Below, one piece after another: positions 1-8,032 of a stretch of 64,000 bases of DNA. Made by a program: the position numbers and the translations under genes. Under the pieces are notes generated by a model that was not told where the DNA came from, did not search any database, and was given only the letters and a program-made list of their open reading frames with translations. This DNA is from Cellulomonas aerilata. Its GTDB lineage: Bacteria > Actinomycetota > Actinomycetes > Actinomycetales > Cellulomonadaceae. The DNA lies in assembly GCF_007991755.1 (NCBI RefSeq), contig NZ_BJYY01000013.1, forward strand, positions 248,001 to 312,000, written 5' to 3'. Each line of letters begins with the position of its first letter. The stretch's first letter is position 1.

Positions 1-279
1 GGCTGCACGGCGATCGAGGACGCGGTCGTGCTCGCGCGCGAGGTCTCCCTGCCCGGGCGGCCGTTGGGCACGGCGCTGGAGCGCTACACAGCCGCCCGCC
101 TGTCCCGGACGACGAGGATCGCGCGGCAGTCCACCCTGATGGGGCGCGTGGGCCAGGCGCACCGTCCCCCGGCGCTTGCGGCCAGGACCGCGGCGCTCCG
201 GGTGGCCGACCACCTCCCCACGACGGTGCTCCTCGCGGCGATGCACCCCGTCGTGGGCTGGAGAGCACCGAGCGACTAG
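1..279 (+). CDS. FAD-dependent monooxygenase, C-terminal part (start outside window)
   Basis: Frame 1 is open from the first base to the TAG at 277-279 and gives the last 92 residues of a protein. It opens with GCTAIEDAVVLA, the conserved segment of class A flavin monooxygenases (salicylate hydroxylase/UbiH type) that closes the FAD site. The following L-x-x-Y-x-x-x-R-x-x-R helix (ALERYTAARLSRTTR) also fits that family. Substrate cannot be told from this piece. It converges on the formate dehydrogenase operon with about 70 bases between. Family assignment is good; function is open. Confidence 0.75.
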   Translation, partial: GCTAIEDAVVLAREVSLPGRPLGTALERYTAARLSRTTRIARQSTLMGRVGQAHRPPALAARTAALRVADHLPTTVLLAAMHPVVGWRAPSD

Positions 280-352
280 GCCCGCTCCCTGCCCGCTGTG
301 CCCGCAGCGGCAGCACCACGACGGGTCGGCCCCGGCCGGACGGCACCGCTCA

Positions 353-1531
353 TCAGGTGTCGGCGGCTGGTCGGTGGTCGCCGCTCCGGTCGCCGGTGAC
401 CGGGTCCGTCGGGCTCGGCGCCGGCGACCCGGACCGCTCGCGGAAGCGGACGGGCTCGCCCCGCTCCAGGCGCTCCCGCTGGGGGACGACCGTGTACTTC
501 GGGTCCTTGGCGGACTCCTGCCCCGCCTCGAAGACGCCGAAGCGGGTGCACGCCGACCCCGCGAGCAGGGCCACCCCGGACACGACCGCGGCCGTGCGAC
601 TCCGGCCCGCGAACAACGATGCTGCTCCCCCGGCGGCGGTCAGGACCTTGGCCGCCCGCATGAGGCGGCCGGCCGTGCCCTGGTGCAGCGGCTCGGCCGT
701 GATCCCCATCGTCCGCTCCATCCGGTGCTCCATGACGAGCTCGAGCACCGCCCCGCCGAGCGCCAGCCTGCGCACCGGGCCGGTCTCGTGGACCGGCGCG
801 GCGACGAGCCCGAGGCCGGCCGAGGCGGCGGCCGCGGAGCCGACGAACACGAAGGGGAGCTCCCGGTAGGCCGCGTGCCACGACGGTGTCGCCGTGTCGG
901 AGAGCAGCACGGCGGTGTAGGCGGCCACGGGCGGGGCGAGCAGGGCGGCGAGCAGGCCGGCCGGGCGGTCCACGAGGCGCGCCAGCCGCAGCGGCCCCAC
1001 ACGGAGGCGTGACGGCAGCATCGAGACGACCTCGGTGGCGGCGACCGCCCCGGCGAAGGGTCCGTAGCTGCTCAGGATCCAGGTGCCGACCGACATCGGC
1101 GAGGTCGCCTTCGCCACCCGCAGCATGTTGAGGAAGCGCTCGGGCCTCCCGAGGTCGTGCACCAGGGCCACCATGGACACCGTTAGGGCCGCGATCGCCG
1201 CCAGGCGTCCGGACCGTCGCAGGATCGGCCGACCGGTCAGGTCCGCACCGGCGGCGATCAGCGAGGACCCCGCGGCGACCCCGCCCGCGAACAGGTACGT
1301 CGGGATGTCCGCCTCCCACGGCGACGGCTTGACGATCGCCCGGCCGTAGTAGGAGGTGAACGTCGCCTCAGGCACCATCGACCGGTCGCCCCCGCCGCCA
1401 CCCCCGCTGCGGCCGCCCCGCCGCCTCCTGCGCCCCCCGGCGGAGCCCGGTGTGGCGGCGATGTCCGGGCGGGTGTCCTGCACGCCCTCGCGTCCGACCG
1501 ATCCGCTCCCGTCGTCCGGCGAGGCGGTCAC
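353..1531 (-). CDS. NrfD/PsrC-type membrane subunit of formate dehydrogenase
   Basis: Probable quinone-reactive membrane anchor that takes electrons from the iron-sulfur subunit FdhB to the quinone pool. The 392-residue frame starts at a GTG whose TGA overlap (GTGA) with the end of fdhB suggests translational coupling. A low-complexity Gly/Arg stretch near residues 25-45 precedes the family hallmark region around residues 60-130, including YLFAGGVAAGSSLIAAG and HDLGRPERFLNMLR, which are typical of NrfD proteins. Hydrophobic segments follow across the rest, with a polar charged C-terminus. It is the third gene of the fdhA-fdhB-nrfD operon. The exact start is uncertain because of the low-complexity N-terminus. 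Confidence 0.88.
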   Translation of the reverse strand: MTASPDDGSGSVGREGVQDTRPDIAATPGSAGGRRRRRGGRSGGGGGGDRSMVPEATFTSYYGRAIVKPSPWEADIPTYLFAGGVAAGSSLIAAGADLTGRPILRRSGRLAAIAALTVSMVALVHDLGRPERFLNMLRVAKATSPMSVGTWILSSYGPFAGAVAATEVVSMLPSRLRVGPLRLARLVDRPAGLLAALLAPPVAAYTAVLLSDTATPSWHAAYRELPFVFVGSAAAASAGLGLVAAPVHETGPVRRLALGGAVLELVMEHRMERTMGITAEPLHQGTAGRLMRAAKVLTAAGGAASLFAGRSRTAAVVSGVALLAGSACTRFGVFEAGQESAKDPKYTVVPQRERLERGEPVRFRERSGSPAPSPTDPVTGDRSGDHRPAADT

Positions 1532-2490
1532 CGGCGTCCACCGACGAACGCGAGGGCGGCACCGGCGAGCAGCGTCAGCGCGGCGGCACCGGCCCGCTTG
1601 TACATGTGCGGCAGGTCCTTCGTCGTCACCACCGGGTCCGGCGGGAAGCCGTAGACCTCCGGCTCGTCCAGCAGCAGGAAGAACGCCCCGGTCCCTCCGA
1701 CCCCGTCCTCGGGGTCGTTGCCGTAGAGCCGGGCGTCCATGATCCCCGCCTCGTGCAGCTGCTCGACCCGGGCGTTCGCCCGCTCGCGGAGCTCCTCGAC
1801 GTCCCCGAACTGGATCGACTGGGTCGGGCACGCCTGCGCGCAGGCCGGGGTGCTGCCGGCACCCAGGCGGTCGTAGCAGAGCGTGCACTTCTGCGCGATG
1901 CCGACGTTCTTGGCGCCCTCGGGGCCCTTGCGGCGCTCGATCACGCCGTAGGGGCAGGCCGGGACGCAGTAGCCGCAGCCGTTGCAGATGTCGTCCTGCA
2001 CGACGACCGTGCCGAACTCGGTGCGGAACAGCGAACCGGTCGGGCAGACGTCGAGGCACGCCGCGTGCGTGCAGTGCTTGCACACGTCGGAGGACATCAG
2101 CCAGCGGAAGTCGGGACGGTCGACGGCGTCGTCCTCCCCCGGCTCCGGCGGCACGCTACCGGGAGGCCCCATCGTCGGCATGCCGAGGGCGACGGCCTGG
2201 CGCCGCAGCCCGGACTCCTGCTCCCCCATCGGCTTCGCCTGCTCGATGAACGCGACGTGCCGCCACTGGTTCGCGTTCAGGGAGAAGCTGTTGTCGTACG
2301 ACGAGCCGAGCATGTCGAAGTGCGTGGCCGGCACGTCGTTCCACTCCTTGCACGCCACCTCGCAGGCCTTGCAGCCGATGCAGATGCTCGTGTCGGTGAA
2401 GAACCCCTTGCGCTTGGGGTGGTCCTCGTCGTAGCCCGCGTCGGCCGCCGGGTCGACCGGACCGAAGAAGCTGCGCTCGCCTGCCATCAT
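1528..2490 (-). CDS. fdhB: Formate dehydrogenase iron-sulfur (beta) subunit
   Basis: Electron-transfer subunit of 320 residues that should carry four [4Fe-4S] clusters between the catalytic subunit and the membrane subunit. Four cysteine groups are visible: CIGCKACEVAC, CKHCTHAACLDVC, CNGCGYCVPAC and CTLC...CAQAC. The last 20 residues form a hydrophobic helix (AALTLLAGAALAFVGG), like the C-terminal membrane anchor of FdnH-type subunits. The ATG overlaps the fdhA stop by four bases and the stop overlaps the GTG of the next gene, so the three genes are one tight operon. The family is clear. Confidence 0.95.
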   Translation of the reverse strand: MMAGERSFFGPVDPAADAGYDEDHPKRKGFFTDTSICIGCKACEVACKEWNDVPATHFDMLGSSYDNSFSLNANQWRHVAFIEQAKPMGEQESGLRRQAVALGMPTMGPPGSVPPEPGEDDAVDRPDFRWLMSSDVCKHCTHAACLDVCPTGSLFRTEFGTVVVQDDICNGCGYCVPACPYGVIERRKGPEGAKNVGIAQKCTLCYDRLGAGSTPACAQACPTQSIQFGDVEELRERANARVEQLHEAGIMDARLYGNDPEDGVGGTGAFFLLLDEPEVYGFPPDPVVTTKDLPHMYKRAGAAALTLLAGAALAFVGGRR

Positions 2491-5400
2491 GAACCTCCCG
2501 TGGGGTCGGGCGTCTCGTCGCCGGAGTGCAGCATCCCGGCACCCGGCCCGGCGGTCACGATGGGCCGCACATGGTCGTCGTGCACGCCGGACCGGCGCTG
2601 GTAGCCCGCGACGAACGCGAGGAGGTCGGGGCCCGTCGGGCGGCGTCCTGGCAGGACGTCACAGGTGCCCACCTTGCTCTCCTGGATGAGGACGTTCGGG
2701 TCGAGCGCGATGCCGAAGAGGTCGTTGGCGGAGTCGCCGGTGACCATGCCACCCGTGCCCCAGTGGTACGGCAGCCACACCTGGTGGACGGTGCGACCCT
2801 CGACGCGCAGCGGCGACAGGCGGTCCGTCACCAGCACCCGCCCCTCGACAGCCGCGCGGGCCGTGACCACGTGGCACCAGCCACCGTTCTCCAGCCCGCG
2901 CTCCGCCGCGAGCTCGGGCGAGACCTCGACGAACATCTCCGGCTGCAGCTCCGCGAGCCGCGCGACGTAGCGGCTCATGCCACCGGCGGTGTGGTGCTCG
3001 GTCAACCGGCTGGTCGTGAAGACGTAGGGGAAGACCTCGGCGTGCGCCTCGGGCGGGCTGGGGTTCAGGCGGTTCGACGAACGGGCGTACTCCTTGCGCG
3101 TGGGGTTGGCCTGCTGCGCGTAGATCGGGTTCGGGAACGGCGACTCGACCGGTTCGTAGTGCGTCGGCAGCGGACCGTCGATGAGTCCCTTGGGGACGTA
3201 GAGGGACCCCTTCCCGTCGCCCTGCATGATGAACGGGTCCACCCCCTCGATCGCCGCGACCCCGTCGCTGCCCTCCGGCGCGCGGTAGGACGGCGCCTTG
3301 GTGACCTCGAAGTCGGGGACGTCGTGACCGGTCCACTCCCCCGCCTCACCGCGCTCGGCGTCCCACCAGACGTAGGCCTTGCGCTCGCTCCACGGCCTCC
3401 CCTCCGGGTCGGCGGAGGCGCGGTTGTACAGGGTGCGGCGGTTGGCCGGCCAGGCCCAGCCCCACTCGGGCGCCACGTAGCTCTGCTCCGACCCGGGCTT
3501 GCGCCGGGCCGCCTGGTTCACCCCGTCCTTGAACACCCCGGTGTAGATCCAGCAGCCGCCGATCGTCGACCCGTCCTCCTTCATCTCGGTGAAGGAGGAG
3601 AGCGGCCGGCGGGTCGCGACGTCGAAGCCGTTGATCTCCATGAGCACGGCCTCGGCGTCGGGGTCGTCCGTCTCGCCGACCATCGGGTAGTCCCACGCGA
3701 GGTCGAGCAGCGGTCGGTCGCGGTCCTCCGTGGACCCCGCCAGGCGCTCCCGGATCATCCGGCCGAGGTGGTAGAAGAACCACAGCTCCGAGCGGCAGTC
3801 GCCCGGCGGCTCGACGGCCTTCTCGCGCCACTGCAGCATGCGGTGGGTCTGGGTGAACGTGCCCTCCTTCTCCACGTGCGACGCGGCGGGCATGAGGAAC
3901 ACCTCGGTGCGGCACTCCTCGGGAACGATCTCCCCGGTCTCGACCTCCGGCGAGCTCTTCCAGAACGACGCGCTCTCGATCTCGAACAGGTCGCGCACCA
4001 CCATGAAGTCCAGGTTGGCCATCCCCAGACGCTGCGCCTTGCCGTGCGCCGAGCCGACCGCAGGGTTCTGCCCGAGCAGGAAGTAGCCCTTCACCTTGCC
4101 GTCGATCATGTCGAGCACCGTGCGGTAGGTGCCGTGGTCGCCGGTGATCTTCGGCAGGTAGTCGAAGCAGAAGTCGTTCTCCGGCGTCGCGGCGTCGCCC
4201 CAGTAGGCCTTGAGCAGGCTCACGCCGTACGCGCGCGCGTTGGCCCAGTACCCCTTGGAGCCCGGGTGGCTGATCCCGTCGAGCCACTCGTCGAGGGAGT
4301 CGTCCTTGCCGGCGGTCGGCATCGGCAGGTAGCCCGGGAGCAGGTTGAACAGCGTCGGGATGTCCGTCGAGCCCTGGATGCTGGCGTGCCCGCGCAGCGC
4401 CATGATCCCGCCGCCGGGGCGCCCCATGTTGCCGAGGAGGAGCTGGAGGATGGCGCCGGTCCGGATGTACTGCACCCCCACGCTGTGCTGGGTCCAGCCC
4501 ACGCTGTAGACGAGCGCCGTGGTGCGCTCGCGCCCGGAGTTCTCGGCGAAGGCCCGTGCCACCTCCAGGAAGGCCTCGGTCGAGACGCCACAGGTCTGCG
4601 AGACCAGCTCGGGGGTGTAGCGCGCGAAGTGCCGCTTGAGGATCTGGTAGACGCACCTCGGGTGCTGCAGGGTCTCGTCGCGCGGAGGGTCGCTCGTGAC
4701 ACCGGCTCCGTGCGTCTCGTGCTGCAGGCCACTGGCCGTCTCCCGCTGGAGGACGTGGTCCTGGTCCCCGCCGCCGTCCTCGGAGGTCTCGCTCCCCTCG
4801 TACTGCCAGCTCGTGGGGTCGTAGGTCCGGGTCTCGGGGTCGAAGCCGGAGAACAGCCCGTCGAGGTCGTCGGTGTCCTGGAAGTCCTCGCTGACGATGA
4901 CCGCGGCGTTGGTGTAGGCCACGACGTACTCGCGGAAGTCGAGCTCGTTCTGCAGCACGTAGTTGATGACGCCGCCGAGGAACGCGATGTCCGTGCCGAC
5001 GCGCAGCGGGACGAAGGTGTCGGCGAGCGCGCTGGTGCGCGTGAACCGGGGGTCGACGTGGATGACCCTGGCACCGCGCGCCTTGGCCTCCATCACCCAC
5101 TGGAAGCCCACCGGGTGGGCCTCGGCCATGTTGGAGCCCTGGATGACGATGCAGTCCGCGTTGGCCAGGTCCTGGAGGAACCCGGTGGCGCCGCCGCGCC
5201 CGAACGAGGTCCCCAGACCGGGGACCGTCGCGGAGTGTCAAATACGCGCCTGGTTCTCGATCTGGATGGCGCCCATCGCGGTGAACAGCTTCTTGATGAG
5301 GTAGTTCTCCTCGTTGTCGAGGGTCGCCCCTCCGAGGCTCGCGATGCCCAGCGTCCGCCGGACCGTCTTGTCGTCGTCGAGGTCCTGCCACGAGTCGTTG

Positions 5401-5816
5401 CGTGCCTTGACCACCCGGTCGGCGATCATCTCCATCGCGACGTCGAGCTCGAGGTCCTCCCACTCGGTCCCGTAGGGCCTGCGGTAGCGCACCTTGGTCT
5501 CCCGCAGCGAGCTGGTGACGAGGTTCTTGCTCGCGGACCCCTTGGGGCACAGCCGGCCTCGGGAGACCGGGCTGTCGGGGTCGCCCTCGATCTGGACGAC
5601 CTGCTCGTCCTTGACGTACACGCGCTGACCGCATCCCACCGCGCAGTACGGGCAGACGCTGCGGGCGACGCGGTCGGCGGTCTCGGTGCGGGCGGTGAGC
5701 TCCTCGGTGTGCCGGGAGCGGGCGGCCGGGCCGCGGCCGAGCGGGTCGGGCCCGGTGAGCTGGCGCACGACCGGCCAGGACAGGAACGTCTTGCTCAGCC
5801 CGTCACCGATGCCCAT
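2487..5816 (-). CDS. fdhA: Selenocysteine-containing formate dehydrogenase catalytic (alpha) subunit
   Basis: Molybdenum/tungsten bis-MGD enzyme oxidising formate to CO2. Read through, the gene encodes 1,109 residues, the FdnG-type size. An in-frame UGA at 5238-5240 (residue 193) interrupts it. The flanking residues QARI-U-HSATV are the selenocysteine site of formate dehydrogenases, and downstream NMAEAHPVGFQW belongs to the same fold. Cys55, Cys58, Cys62 and Cys90 (CPYCAVGC...RLCPKG) bind a [4Fe-4S] cluster. A SECIS hairpin follows the UGA and the window holds selA, selB, selC and selD. The ATG at 5816 has GGGGAGG upstream. No twin-arginine motif is seen in the first 50 residues, unlike FdnG. 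An annotation that stops at the UGA would give two false fragments, 5238-5816 and 2487-5129. Confidence 0.96.
5208..5240 (-). promoter_or_regulatory. SECIS element with the recoded UGA of fdhA
   Basis: On the mRNA strand the UGA (5240-5238) is followed after 11 bases by GGTCCCC-GGTCT-GGGGACC (5226-5208), a perfect 7-bp stem with the loop GGTCT. From memory of the Escherichia coli fdhF SECIS, its apical GGUCU also begins 18 bases after the UGA, which is the spacing here. The stem can extend by CGA/TCG with one bulged C at 5227. SelB is expected to bind this loop and deliver Sec-tRNA. It lies inside the coding sequence, as in other bacterial SECIS elements. Confidence 0.92.
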
Positions 5817-5882
5817 GCCACGCCTCCCCGTGGGTCGACCACCCGCTCCCTCGCAGGCGGTTCGGTGATCCTTGCAGACCTC

Positions 5883-6010
5883 TCATCCGTTGACGAGCGG
5901 GGACTCGCCGGGGGAACCGGCTCCCCGACCACGGCGATGCCCGGGCGGCTCCCCCGGTGGACGACGGACCCGAGGTGGCGGCGGGTGGCCACGCCGGCCA
6001 CGGGGGCGGC
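5883..6010 (-). pseudogene. Decayed 3' end of a selD copy
   Basis: The stretch 5853-5952 aligns without gaps to 9334-9433, the end of the intact selD and its downstream flank, at about 67 of 100 positions by my count. The aligned stop positions coincide (TGA at 5883-5885, TAG at 9364-9366). In that frame the remnant reads E-PPGH...GESPLVNG-stop against ELPGH...GELPLVIR-stop in SelD. Further upstream, in a shifted frame, an ATSG motif matches the QTSGG of SelD. The upstream limit near 6010 is a guess. It lies in the same orientation as selD and just upstream of fdhA. Confidence 0.6.
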
Positions 6011-6060
6011 GGCGAGTCCAGAGGTGCGCCTTCCCGGGCGAGGACGTACGGTGCGCCGGA

Positions 6061-6076
6061 GGTGACCGATATCACA
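6061..6076 (+). promoter_or_regulatory. CRP/FNR-family type binding site
   Basis: GGTGA-N6-TCACA matches the TGTGA-N6-TCACA consensus of CRP/GlxR-type regulators at nine of ten conserved bases. It lies 69 bases upstream of the transporter start and 245 bases upstream of fdhA, in the divergent control region. A second inverted repeat, TGACCG-N8-CGGTCA, overlaps it at 6063-6082. Which regulator binds is not known. Confidence 0.45.
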
Positions 6077-6144
6077 CGGTCATCGGACGCCGCGCCGGTC
6101 GTGCCGTCCGGTCACTCGTCCCGTCCGTCCCGGAGGTTCCGCTC

Positions 6145-7566
6145 GTGGCCGTACCTGCCTTCCTGGCCCGCGACCGCATCGTCGCCAGGCCGGGCTTCAA
6201 CCGCTGGCTCATCCCGCCGGCCGCGCTCGCCGTCCACCTCAGCATCGGTCAGGCGTACGCCACCAGCGTCTACAAGGTGGCCCTCGTCGAGCACTTCGAC
6301 GCGAGCCTCACCGCGATCGGCATCATCTTCTCGATCGCCATCGTGATGCTGGGCCTCTCGGCCGCCGTCTTCGGCACGTGGGTGGACACGAACGGCCCGC
6401 GCGCCGCGATGTTCACCTCCGCCGTGTTCTGGGTGAGCGGCTTCCTCGTCGGCTCCCTCGGCATCTACACCGAGCAGCTGTGGCTTCTGTACCTGGGCTA
6501 CGGCTTCCTGGGCGGCATCGGCCTGGGCATCGGCTACATCTCCCCGGTCTCCACTCTGATCAAGTGGTTCCCGGACCGTCCCGGCCTCGCCACCGGCATG
6601 GCCATCATGGGCTTCGGTGGTGGCGCACTCATCGCCTCGCCGCTGTCCCGCCAGCTCATGAACTGGTACGACCCCAGCTACGACCCGGCCGTCGCCGGCA
6701 CCGTGCCCAACGGCAACGCGGTGGCCGGGCTGTTCCTGACCCTGGCCGCGCTGTACGCGGTCTTCATGCTCTTCGGCGCGTTCATCATCCGGGTGCCGGC
6801 GCCGAACTGGCGGCCGCACGGGTTCGACCCGGCGACGGTCAAGAAGAAGGCGCTGGTCACCACCGAGAACGTCTCGGCCAACAACGCCATCAAGACGCCG
6901 CAGTTCTGGCTGCTGTGGACGGTGCTCTTCTGCAACGTGACCGCCGGCATCGGCATCCTCGAGCAGGCCGCGCCGATGATCCAGGACTTCTTCCGCCGGG
7001 GTGGCACCTCGCTGGTGCTGACCGCGACCGCCGCCGGCTTCGTCGGCCTGCTCTCGCTGTTCAACATGGGCGGCCGCTTCGTCTGGTCCTCGACGTCGGA
7101 CTTCATCGGCCGCAAGCCGATCTACATGATCTACCTCGGCGGCGGCATGCTGCTGTACATCATCCTGGCCACTCTCGGCAGCGCGGCCACCTGGATCTTC
7201 GTGCTGACGGCCGCCATCATCATCAGCTTCTACGGCGGCGGCTTCGCCACGGTCCCGGCCTACCTGCGCGACCTGTTCGGCACCTATCAGGTGGGCGCCA
7301 TCCACGGCCGGCTGCTGACCGCCTGGGCGGCCGCCGGTGTCGTGGGGCCGCTGATCGTCAACGGCGTCCTGGATGCCCGGGGAACGCCCGGCCAGCTCAC
7401 CGCCGGTGACTACCGGCCCGCGCTGTTCATCATGGTCGGACTGCTGGCGGTGGGGTTCGTCGCCAATCTGCTGATCAGGCCGGTCGCCGAGAAGTGGTCT
7501 GAGCCGAAGGCCACCGACGTCCCCACCGCGGCGTCCACGACCGCAGATCGGAGCCTGACCCGATGA
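6145..7566 (+). CDS. OFA-family MFS transporter (oxalate/formate type)
   Basis: Predicted 473-residue secondary transporter of the oxalate/formate antiporter branch of the major facilitator superfamily, with about twelve hydrophobic segments. The GTG at 6145 is chosen because CGGAGG lies eight bases upstream and the protein then begins just before the first membrane helix (NRWLIPPAALAVHLSIGQAY). The conserved GYGFLGGIGLGIGYISPVST loop and the central RRGG...GGRFVWSSTSDFIGRK motif fit the family. Its place opposite the formate dehydrogenase operon suggests formate uptake or formate/oxalate exchange. Substrate is inferred from context; oxalate or another carboxylate is possible. Its stop overlaps the next small gene by ATGA. 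Confidence 0.88.
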   Translation: MAVPAFLARDRIVARPGFNRWLIPPAALAVHLSIGQAYATSVYKVALVEHFDASLTAIGIIFSIAIVMLGLSAAVFGTWVDTNGPRAAMFTSAVFWVSGFLVGSLGIYTEQLWLLYLGYGFLGGIGLGIGYISPVSTLIKWFPDRPGLATGMAIMGFGGGALIASPLSRQLMNWYDPSYDPAVAGTVPNGNAVAGLFLTLAALYAVFMLFGAFIIRVPAPNWRPHGFDPATVKKKALVTTENVSANNAIKTPQFWLLWTVLFCNVTAGIGILEQAAPMIQDFFRRGGTSLVLTATAAGFVGLLSLFNMGGRFVWSSTSDFIGRKPIYMIYLGGGMLLYIILATLGSAATWIFVLTAAIIISFYGGGFATVPAYLRDLFGTYQVGAIHGRLLTAWAAAGVVGPLIVNGVLDARGTPGQLTAGDYRPALFIMVGLLAVGFVANLLIRPVAEKWSEPKATDVPTAASTTADRSLTR

Positions 7567-7709
7567 GCACTCCCGCATCGAGCCCCGGCGAGCAGCCGAC
7601 CACCCACACCCCAGTCGGCCTCATCGCCTTCGCCTGGGCTCTGGTCAGCGTCCCGCTGGCCTACGGCCTGTACAACGCGGTGAGGGCTGCCGGCGCGCTG
7701 TTCGGCTGA
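7563..7709 (+). CDS. Small membrane partner of the OFA transporter
   Basis: A 48-residue gene whose ATG overlaps the transporter's TGA (ATGA), a sign of translational coupling. A polar Ser/Pro/Thr-rich N-terminus of about 17 residues is followed by one hydrophobic helix (VGLIAFAWALVSVPLAYGLY) and a short tail ending in ALFG. Small one-helix proteins annotated as MFS transporter small subunits are known beside OFA-type transporters, and this one fits in position and shape. Function is inferred from position. Confidence 0.75.
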   Translation: MSTPASSPGEQPTTHTPVGLIAFAWALVSVPLAYGLYNAVRAAGALFG

Positions 7710-7728
7710 TCGTCCGGCTCCCCCTGCC

Positions 7729-7760
7729 GCGCCCCCGTCCGCTGCCGCGAGCGGGGGCGC
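7729..7760 (+). terminator. Hairpin after the transporter pair
   Basis: GCGCCCCCG (7729-7737) and CGGGGGCGC (7752-7760) form a perfect 9-bp stem around a 14-base loop, 20 bases after the small subunit's stop. There is no clear T-run, as is common in GC-rich genomes. In the rest of the 7710-8032 gap, up to the cysteine desulfurase start, I see no supported gene, only its ribosome-binding site. Confidence 0.5.
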
Positions 7761-8032
7761 AGCGCCGTGCTGTGCGCATCATCGGCGTCCCCCGCACGGC
7801 GCCTCACCGGGGGCAGCGCCGGCAGGTGGCCGCACAGCTCGTTGCCGTCCCGGCCGGCGGTGCCCCTTCCGCTGCAGGTGCACCTGCGTGCTCCGGGCCA
7901 TGATCGACTGCACCCGGCCTTCGCCTCGCGGCGGTGCGCTGCAGCGCCGTCGCGGAGCTCGGGGCGCAACGCGAATACGGGCGGATCACCCCTAGCAGAC
8001 CGACGAGCACGTCGTTCGGGCGGGAGACAAGC

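Noticed and set aside
5238-5240. UGA in the formate dehydrogenase gene read as a nonsense mutation or a gene split
   Set aside because: The frame continues with conserved residues on both sides, the position is the known selenocysteine site, and a SECIS plus full sel machinery are present.
2526-6065. 1,179-codon open frame antisense to fdhA
   Set aside because: It is low-complexity Arg/Gly/Ala/Val sequence mirroring the GC-rich codons of fdhA, with no domain or ribosome-binding site; it is a shadow of the real gene.
7760-8032. Possible small gene between the transporter pair and the desulfurase
   Set aside because: Frames here are extensions of neighbouring frames, Arg/Ala-rich and without motif; only the desulfurase ribosome-binding site is supported.
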